Of a stretch of DNA of 64,000 nt, positions 59,313 to 64,000 are shown in pieces; position 1 is the first letter of the stretch; each line of letters begins with the position of its first letter. Both the position numbers and the translations under genes were made by a program. The DNA is from Paradesertivirga superstes (lineage in GTDB: Bacteria; Bacteroidota; Bacteroidia; Sphingobacteriales; Sphingobacteriaceae): contig NZ_JBBJCN010000007.1 of assembly GCF_037622515.1 (NCBI RefSeq), positions 62,001-126,000 on the forward strand, given 5' to 3'. The notes beneath the pieces are model-generated. The model searched no databases. It had not been told where the DNA came from and saw only the letters and a program-made list of their open reading frames with translations.

Positions 59313-59342
59313 TATCCGCATATATCCGGATATACACGGATA
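59313..59342. promoter_or_regulatory. 30-bp near-perfect palindrome between ssb and the zinc-ribbon gene
   Basis: A 14-bp perfect core TATATCCGGATATA (59321-59334) is flanked at equal distance by TATCCG (59313-59318) and CGGATA (59337-59342). Only the two 2-bp spacers break the symmetry. This is the geometry of a strong operator for a dimer or a pair of dimers, centred about 125 bp from ssb and 60 bp from the plus-strand ATG. Confidence 0.7.
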
Positions 59343-59389
59343 GTGATTATATTTACAAAGCATAAATTCCTAAAAATCAATTCAAATAC

Positions 59390-59749
59390 ATGGAGCGTAT
59401 ATGTTTAGATTGTTCTGAAATAATTAAAGGCCGGGCAGATAAAAAGTTTTGCGATGATCAGTGCAGAAGTAATTACAATAATCGTCTTAAGGTCGAAAAA
59501 AGCGATTTTGAAAAGGAGGTGAATGCTGTTTTGCGTAAAAACCGGAGTATTCTGCAACAACTTAATCCGGATGGTAAAACCAAAATCAGCCGTGAAAAAC
59601 TGCTGAGCAAAGGATTCAGTTTCCATTATATCACACATATTTATCAGACGCAAAAAGGAAATACTTATCGTTTTTGTTATGAGTATGGATACCTGAAATT
59701 AGAAAACGACGACTTTTTATTAGTTAAGAGAGAAGATAATCAGGCTTAA
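59390..59749 (+). CDS. Small zinc-ribbon protein of unknown function
   Basis: 119 residues. The N-terminus holds two cysteine pairs (ICLDCSE and FCDDQCRSNYNNR), a treble-clef/zinc-ribbon pattern, followed by a short basic helix and a C-terminal alpha/beta part (KISREKLLSKGFSFHYITHI, then YGYLKLENDDFLLVKRE). I recognise no named family. It is divergent from ssb and separated from it by the palindrome, so the two may be co-regulated. Confidence 0.78.
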   Translation: MERICLDCSEIIKGRADKKFCDDQCRSNYNNRLKVEKSDFEKEVNAVLRKNRSILQQLNPDGKTKISREKLLSKGFSFHYITHIYQTQKGNTYRFCYEYGYLKLENDDFLLVKREDNQA

Positions 59750-59761
59750 CAATACAAGTAA

Positions 59762-59788
59762 TTTCTGCCTTTCAGTATTTTGCAGAAA
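59762..59788 (+). terminator. Weak hairpin after the zinc-ribbon gene
   Basis: TTTCTGC/GCAGAAA (59762-59768 and 59782-59788) with a 13-nt loop, 12 bp after the stop. A second A/T-rich inverted repeat TATGATAAAAA (59797-59807 with 59815-59825) follows just before the next gene. Confidence 0.4.
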
Positions 59789-59837
59789 GCTTGTTTTATG
59801 ATAAAAACATTTTATTTTTATCATACCTAAATTATCT

Positions 59838-60752
59838 ATGAACAAGAGTTTTAAAGAGTTTTTCGAGTTTTCAAAAAAAGAGTTGAATGGTTTGCTGATA
59901 CTCAGCATTCTTTTAATGTGTATCCTATCTGCTCCAATTATCTATGCTTATTTAAATCCTCCCAAAAAGTATGATTACTCCGAGTACATAGCCGAAGTGA
60001 AAGAATTCAGGGCTTCGGCAGCTGATAAAGTGCCTTATAAATCCAGGTATCGATCAAACAAAGTGGAAGCAGATGATGAGGCTTTTTCTGGCGAATTATT
60101 TACGTTTAATCCCAATAATTTAAGTGCGTCAGATTGGAAACGATTAGGTTTAAGTGATAAACAAATCAAGGTTATTAAAAATTATGAATCAAAAGGAGGG
60201 AAGTTTTATCGCAAAGAGGATCTCAAAAAGATATATTCTATAAAGGCGGGAGATTATGGCAGGCTTGAGCCGTTTATTGATATCCCACAAAGGAATAGCA
60301 GCTTTAGGAACACGTTTAAACCTGCCGGGAATAAATCTAGTACGCCACGGGCAGTAATTGATTTAAACTCTGCCGACTCCGCACAATTAGAAAGTATAAA
60401 TGGAATAGGCCCGGCTTTTGCCTCCAGGATCATAAAGTACCGAAATCGCTTAGGTGGCTTTTGTAAAAAGGAACAACTGAAAGAGGTTTATGGTTTAGAT
60501 ACAGTATTGTACCAGAAACTTCAAAGCCTGGTAACTCTTAATCCGGCTTCAATAAAACAAATTCCAGTTAACCTGGCGACTTTCGAGGATCTGAAAAGGC
60601 ATCCTTATCTGTCCTATAAACAAATGAATGCTATTATTGAGTACAAGAAACAGCATGGAGATTATAAGGACATTAATGATTTGAAGCAAGTTGCTATCTT
60701 AAATGAAAGTGTGCTGAATAAAATAGCTCCGTATTTATCATTTTCAAAGTAA
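59838..60752 (+). CDS. Helix-hairpin-helix (ComEA-like) protein with N-terminal membrane anchor
   Basis: 304 residues: one membrane helix (about 16-40), a linker, then three helix-hairpin-helix modules (about 95-140, 175-230 and 235-300). The middle one is clearest: VIDLNSADSAQLESINGIGPAFASRIIKYR. ComEA binds incoming DNA in the periplasm; a membrane-anchored multi-HhH protein could do the same, but this is inferred. Length is larger than ComEA (about 200) because of the extra modules. The adjacent ssb and zinc-ribbon genes fit a DNA-handling theme loosely. Confidence 0.87.
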   Translation: MNKSFKEFFEFSKKELNGLLILSILLMCILSAPIIYAYLNPPKKYDYSEYIAEVKEFRASAADKVPYKSRYRSNKVEADDEAFSGELFTFNPNNLSASDWKRLGLSDKQIKVIKNYESKGGKFYRKEDLKKIYSIKAGDYGRLEPFIDIPQRNSSFRNTFKPAGNKSSTPRAVIDLNSADSAQLESINGIGPAFASRIIKYRNRLGGFCKKEQLKEVYGLDTVLYQKLQSLVTLNPASIKQIPVNLATFEDLKRHPYLSYKQMNAIIEYKKQHGDYKDINDLKQVAILNESVLNKIAPYLSFSK

Positions 60753-60781
60753 ATCCAGTATATTCATTCCAACCTTTTTGT

Positions 60782-60883
60782 ATGACAAGTGTTAGGATAA
60801 TAGGAGCAGGGACAATGGTGGAGTGTGCAAGTGGGATCATCAAACTCTGTTTAGAAAACCAATTAATAAACATTTATGATTGA
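60782..60883 (+). pseudogene. 33-codon Rossmann-like fragment overlapping the acyl-CoA dehydrogenase start
   Basis: It reads MTSVRIIGAGTMVECASGII, then ends in LINIYD and a TGA. The GAGTM glycine motif, a helix-like stretch and a terminal D at the end of a predicted second strand match the first beta-alpha-beta unit of 3-hydroxyacyl-CoA dehydrogenases. It overlaps the next gene by 8 nt. It could be a decayed or truncated gene, or a small peptide that couples translation. Confidence 0.4.
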
Positions 60884-62042
60884 AACCAATTCTTCCGGCT
60901 ACAATTTTTCTGTCGATGAAAATCAGGAGATGATCATCCAAATGGTTCGCGGTTTTGCAGACAAGCATGTCAGGCCGCATGTAATGGAATGGGATGAAGC
61001 ACAGTTCTTCCCGGTAGAAATTTTTAAGAAATTAGGTGAACTGGGCTTAATGGGAGTACTGGTACCCGAAGAATATGGAGGTTCCGGATTTGGCTATTTT
61101 GAATATGTAAATGTTGTTGTGGAAGTAGCTAAGGTTTGCGGTTCCATAGGACTTTCACTTGCAGCTCATAATTCTTTGTGCACCGGCCATATTCTCTTGT
61201 TTGCCAATGAAGAACAAAAACAACGCTGGCTGCCTAAACTTGCAAGAGCCGAATGGATTGGAGCCTGGGCGCTTACCGAAGCTAATTCTGGGTCCGATTC
61301 TTTAAATATGAATACTACAGCCGTGAAGGATGGAGATTATTATGTAATTAACGGCTCAAAAAACTGGATAACTCACGGCAAATCAGGAGATGTAACAGTG
61401 GCCCTGGTTAGAACCGGAGATCGAAACAGCGCCTCGGGAATTTCAGCTATTGTTGTAGAGAAGGGCACTCCCGGTTTTACTCACGGAAAAAAAGAGAATA
61501 AATTAGGCATGAGAGCCTCGGAAACCACTGAATTAATATTTGATAATTGCAGGGTACATAAAGATAATTTGCTGGGTGAAGAAGGACAGGGATTTAAGCA
61601 GGCAATGAAGGTTTTAGATGGAGGCCGGATTTCTATTGCCGCTTTAGCCCTGGGGATTGCCAAAGGTGCGTTTGAGGCCGCTGTGAAATATTCAAAAGAA
61701 AGGCATCAGTTTGGCCAGCCTATATCCAGTTTTCAGGGAATTGCATTTAAACTGGCAGATATGGCAACCGAAATTGATGCGGCAGAATTACTGATTTTAA
61801 AAGCAGCTGATTTAAAGAACAGAGGAGAATCCGTTACAAAGAATTCAGCGATGGCTAAATATTATGCTTCTGAAGTTGCTGTTAAAGTAGCCAACGACGC
61901 AGTGCAGATTTTTGGAGGTTACGGGTATACCAAAGATTTTCCTGTTGAGAAATACTACCGTGATGCAAAGCTTTGTACTATCGGAGAGGGGACTTCGGAA
62001 ATACAGAAGATTGTGATTTCGAGGGAAATACTGAAGGATTAA
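60876..62042 (+). CDS. Acyl-CoA dehydrogenase
   Basis: 388 residues; FAD-dependent oxidation of acyl-CoA to the 2,3-enoyl-CoA. GAWALTEANSGSDSLNM and YYVINGSKNWITHGKSGDV are the two family signatures, and GGYGYTKDFPVEKYYRDAK near the C-terminus precedes the catalytic-glutamate region (GEGTSEIQKIVISREIL). Length is normal. Chain-length specificity cannot be read. It is not next to an ETF gene. Confidence 0.95.
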   Translation: MIETNSSGYNFSVDENQEMIIQMVRGFADKHVRPHVMEWDEAQFFPVEIFKKLGELGLMGVLVPEEYGGSGFGYFEYVNVVVEVAKVCGSIGLSLAAHNSLCTGHILLFANEEQKQRWLPKLARAEWIGAWALTEANSGSDSLNMNTTAVKDGDYYVINGSKNWITHGKSGDVTVALVRTGDRNSASGISAIVVEKGTPGFTHGKKENKLGMRASETTELIFDNCRVHKDNLLGEEGQGFKQAMKVLDGGRISIAALALGIAKGAFEAAVKYSKERHQFGQPISSFQGIAFKLADMATEIDAAELLILKAADLKNRGESVTKNSAMAKYYASEVAVKVANDAVQIFGGYGYTKDFPVEKYYRDAKLCTIGEGTSEIQKIVISREILKD

Positions 62043-62067
62043 GGGCATATAATGCCCTTTTTACATC

Positions 62068-62409
62068 TTATACCAGTATAGAACATATCATTATTATATG
62101 CACTGCCAAACTCACAAAAAAAGAAAGAATAGTAAACCTGGTACTTGCCCCGCTCATATTCCCTACAACATTTATAAAAAACAGAATCATACTAATTCCA
62201 AGAATCATAGATGTTGGCCCATTTAACAGATTCGACATTAAAAAACTGAGGGGCACAAGCAAACAGTGTATAAGCAAAGAAATAAGCCACCAAAGTAAGT
62301 GCTGTGTTTTTTGATGATCTGCATAAGCAATATATTTGGTCCAAAAAGTGGATAAATTTATAGATTGGTTGTTTTTAAATGTTGCTGCTGATGTTTTTAA
62401 AGTTGTCAT
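62068..62409 (-). CDS. Small membrane protein of unknown function
   Basis: About 113 residues from the ATG at 62409 (MTTLKTSAATFKN); a longer reading to 62439 adds ten residues with poor fit. After a polar N-terminus of about 35 residues it has three hydrophobic segments (about 38-58, 64-84 and 93-112). It resembles no family I know. It converges on the acyl-CoA dehydrogenase gene (25-bp gap). Confidence 0.65.
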   Translation of the reverse strand: MTTLKTSAATFKNNQSINLSTFWTKYIAYADHQKTQHLLWWLISLLIHCLLVPLSFLMSNLLNGPTSMILGISMILFFINVVGNMSGASTRFTILSFFVSLAVHIIMICSILV

Positions 62410-62576
62410 AATAGTCGTTTTACAAATGCAAAATTGCAAAGCGCTGAAGATTCAAAATATGACACAGGTCATTTTAGATAAGATCCTAATCACAAAATTT
62501 GGATAGGTGAAAATCATTGCTCACTTAAGCGATCTCTCATCAAAACAGATTTAGCTGCTTTTTCTCAATTTTATCC

Positions 62577-62606
62577 TTTGAGTTCTAATAATTTGCAGTA
62601 AATTTG
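62577..62606 (+). promoter_or_regulatory. Promoter of the rpsU operon (TTTG-N18-TAAATTTG)
   Basis: TTTG at 62577-62580, an 18-nt spacer and TAAATTTG at 62599-62606, both exact to the Bacteroidota consensus. The leader is about 25 nt. Confidence 0.75.
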
Positions 62607-62620
62607 CAATCCTTAACGAG

Positions 62621-62627
62621 AGGAGGT
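62621..62627 (+). promoter_or_regulatory. Strong Shine-Dalgarno sequence of rpsU (AGGAGGT)
   Basis: AGGAGGT, 11 nt before the ATG. Almost no other gene in the window has an SD, which makes it notable. The spacing is longer than the usual 5-9 nt. Confidence 0.8.
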
Positions 62628-62638
62628 ATTTACAGATT

Positions 62639-62830
62639 ATGATCATTATAAACGTTAAAGACGGTGAATCACTAGATAAAGCATTAAAACGCTTCAAGAA
62701 GAAATTCGAAAAAACAGGAGTTTTAAGAGAGCTTCGTAGTCGTCAGGCATTTGAAAAGAAGTCTATTACCCGCCGTACTCAGGTTAAGAAAGCTATTTAT
62801 AAACAAGGCTTGAATCAGGAAACTGTTTAG
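62639..62830 (+). CDS. rpsU: 30S ribosomal protein bS21
   Basis: 63 residues; a small basic protein of the 30S platform near the 3' end of 16S rRNA. The start MIIINVKDGESLDKALKRFK and the arginine/lysine-rich C-terminus are typical. In Bacteroidota, bS21 with bS18 and bS6 helps to hide the anti-SD, which explains weak SD use across this window. rpsU itself has a full SD. It is followed by xerC and hpf. Confidence 0.97.
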   Translation: MIIINVKDGESLDKALKRFKKKFEKTGVLRELRSRQAFEKKSITRRTQVKKAIYKQGLNQETV

Positions 62831-62858
62831 TTTTCTCAACATAGATTTTAATAATTAA

Positions 62859-62900
62859 AAACCTATTTGTATATTGCTTTTGCACTATATAAATAGGTTT
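62859..62900 (+). promoter_or_regulatory. Hairpin between rpsU and xerC, touching the xerC start
   Basis: AAACCTATTT/AAATAGGTTT (62859-62868 and 62891-62900), a perfect 10-bp stem with a 22-nt loop, ending 2 nt before the xerC ATG. It could weaken transcription past rpsU or hold back xerC translation. Confidence 0.5.
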
Positions 62901-62902
62901 TA

Positions 62903-63784
62903 ATGTTTATAGAACGTTTTACCAACTATCTTCATTACGAAAAACGTTTCTCTGCGCATACCTTGAGCGCTTACATTCAGGATTTACATCAGTTCCAAAA
63001 ATTTTTATTTCTGAGCGAAATTGATCTCGCTTCGGCCAGGCATCACGACATCCGTTCATGGATGGTAGAATTACTGGATGCAAAGACGGAGCCTAGAACC
63101 GTTCAGCGGAAATTATCCACTTTACGTACTTTCTATAAATTTCTTCAGCGGGAAATGCTTATTGATAGCAATCCGGCGTTGCAGGTAAAGGCTCCAAAAA
63201 TTTCTAAGAAGCTTCCTGTATTTATTGAAGATTCGAGCATGAATAATTTGCTTGATGATAAAAACGTTTTTACCGGTGACTTCGAAGGCCTGAGAGATCA
63301 GCTTGTTATGGAGCTGCTTTTTGGAACAGGAATCCGGTTATCTGAATTACTGATTTTAAGCGAAGGCGATGTTAACATATACGAGCAAACTATTAAGGTT
63401 TTTGGTAAACGTAGTAAAGAAAGGATAATTCCTGTTAATGTTACTTTGATCCGGTTACTGGAAGTATATATTAAACAAAAATCCGCGGAAAATTTTCAGA
63501 ACCTTTCTCAAAAGTTGATCGTAACAAGTGAGGGAAAGCCCGCTTACTCTAAACTTATTTATCGTATAGTGAACAAATATCTGGCTTACATAAGTTCAAA
63601 TCAAAAAAAGAGTCCTCATGTTTTACGCCATTCATTTGCCACAAGTTTATTAAATAAAGGCGCGGATTTAAACGCAATCAAAGAGCTTCTTGGACATGCA
63701 AGTTTAGCTGCAACCCAGGTTTATACCCATAATTCTGTTGAAAGATTAAAAACAATTTATAAACAAGCCCATCCAAAGGCCTAA
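62903..63784 (+). CDS. xerC: Tyrosine recombinase, XerC/XerD family
   Basis: 293 residues; it resolves chromosome dimers at dif with a partner recombinase. The N-terminal SAM-like domain (about 1-85) is followed by the catalytic domain with R in FGTGIRLSELL, HVLRHSFATSLL (H and R), LGHAS and the nucleophile Y in AATQVYTHNS. Length is normal. The lack of an attachment site or phage genes and the ribosomal-protein context argue for housekeeping Xer rather than an integrase. Confidence 0.93.
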   Translation: MFIERFTNYLHYEKRFSAHTLSAYIQDLHQFQKFLFLSEIDLASARHHDIRSWMVELLDAKTEPRTVQRKLSTLRTFYKFLQREMLIDSNPALQVKAPKISKKLPVFIEDSSMNNLLDDKNVFTGDFEGLRDQLVMELLFGTGIRLSELLILSEGDVNIYEQTIKVFGKRSKERIIPVNVTLIRLLEVYIKQKSAENFQNLSQKLIVTSEGKPAYSKLIYRIVNKYLAYISSNQKKSPHVLRHSFATSLLNKGADLNAIKELLGHASLAATQVYTHNSVERLKTIYKQAHPKA

Positions 63785-63787
63785 AAC

Positions 63788-63794
63788 AAGGAGG
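63788..63794 (+). promoter_or_regulatory. Strong Shine-Dalgarno sequence of hpf (AAGGAGG)
   Basis: AAGGAGG four nt before the hpf ATG. Together with the rpsU SD it is the only strong SD at a gene start here. Confidence 0.85.
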
Positions 63795-63798
63795 AAAA

Positions 63799-64000
63799 AT
63801 GAAAATTAGTGTTCAATCCATCCATTTCAATGCCGACAAGAAACTGTTGGCCTTTATTCAGAAGAAAGCCGATAAGCTGGATCAGTTTTTTGACCAGGTA
63901 ATTAGTGCAGAAGTTTATCTAAGATTAGAACGAACTGAGGACGAGTTAAATAAAATTCTGGAGATAAAGTTAAATCTGCCTGGAACGATGCTTTTTTCAA
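63799..64000 (+). CDS. hpf: Ribosome hibernation promoting factor HPF/RaiA family, C-terminus beyond window
   Basis: 67 codons are visible (MKISVQSIHFNADKKLLAFI, then KADKLDQFFDQVISAEVYLR). The beta-alpha-beta pattern matches HPF/YfiA, which binds idle 30S subunits and protects them. About a third is cut off if this is the short form. It lies 14 bp after xerC and behind a full SD. Confidence 0.88.
   Translation, partial: MKISVQSIHFNADKKLLAFIQKKADKLDQFFDQVISAEVYLRLERTEDELNKILEIKLNLPGTMLFS

Noticed and set aside
61973..62314. 113-residue plus-strand frame across the acyl-CoA dehydrogenase end
   Set aside because: It overlaps a real gene end and is antisense to the better membrane-protein candidate at 62068-62409.
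62903..63784. XerC as a mobile-element integrase
   Set aside because: No attachment repeats, tRNA or phage genes are nearby, and the gene sits between rpsU and hpf.
1..64000. CRISPR array, insertion sequences, prophage, anti-phage system
   Set aside because: I saw no spaced direct repeats, transposases, phage structural genes or recognisable defence genes.

Overview
The window looks like chromosomal DNA of a Bacteroidota bacterium, most likely family Sphingobacteriaceae (Pedobacter/Mucilaginibacter-like). The signs are moderately AT-rich DNA, TAnnTTTG -7 promoter elements, an almost complete lack of Shine-Dalgarno (SD) sequences, a type IX secretion (T9SS) sorting domain, a DUF5686 outer-membrane protein, a TonB-dependent receptor and a bacilliredoxin. 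I found no tRNA, rRNA, CRISPR array, prophage or insertion sequence. Nearly everything reads as stable housekeeping chromosome.

Layout. 1-1057: 5' part of an acyl-CoA carboxylase beta subunit (minus). 1.2-4.0 kb: a small membrane ORF, a SulP anion transporter and a beta-carbonic anhydrase, closed by a strong terminator shared with gcvP. 4.0-11.4 kb (minus): gcvP, pdxJ, trhO and a DUF5686 outer-membrane protein. 11.7-16.2 kb (plus): pheS, a Rieske-like lipoprotein and a TetR regulator as a tight operon, then rlmD, a hypothetical protein and a PyrR-like phosphoribosyltransferase. 16.2-18.9 kb (minus): aroK, a DinB-like protein, a DoxX/MauE-like membrane protein and a DUF1599 protein. 18.9-20.7 kb: folP-cdaA. 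20.8-24.5 kb: bacilliredoxin, ahcY, a KPxF-repeat protein and yebC. 24.6-30.5 kb: a 1939-residue secreted protein with six lamin-tail domains, four of them nearly identical. 30.5-37.6 kb: asd, dacB, a T9SS-exported subtilase, tdk and a low-complexity protein. 37.7-45.0 kb (minus): the rod-shape cluster mreB-mreC-mreD-mrdA-rodA, preceded by purH. 45.4-52.8 kb: cupin, purN, PfpI-like protein, an SRPBCC protein, a TonB receptor and a five-PAS histidine kinase. 52.9-57.3 kb: an ArnT-like glycosyltransferase, a GT2 glycosyltransferase, a flippase-like membrane protein and a convergent sugar-nucleotide epimerase. 57.3-62.4 kb: an unassigned structured leader, an SDR enzyme, a GerMN-like lipoprotein, ssb, a zinc-ribbon protein, a helix-hairpin-helix protein and an acyl-CoA dehydrogenase. 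62.6-64.0 kb: rpsU-xerC-hpf, with hpf cut by the window edge.

How the genes work together. The largest functional block is cell-wall elongation (MreBCD, PBP2, RodA), with PBP4 (dacB) nearby. sulP plus carbonic anhydrase suggests bicarbonate supply. The glycosyltransferase block suggests lipid-linked sugar modification of an envelope polymer.

The observations I rate highest are these. (1) rpsU and hpf are the only genes here with strong SD sequences, which suggests that translation of this operon responds to bS21-deficient ribosomes. (2) A three-way-junction RNA-like element lies in the 334-bp gap before the SDR gene. (3) A 30-bp near-perfect palindrome lies between ssb and the zinc-ribbon gene. 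(4) A protein next to yebC carries six KPxF-type motifs. (5) A 33-codon Rossmann-like fragment overlaps the acyl-CoA dehydrogenase start.
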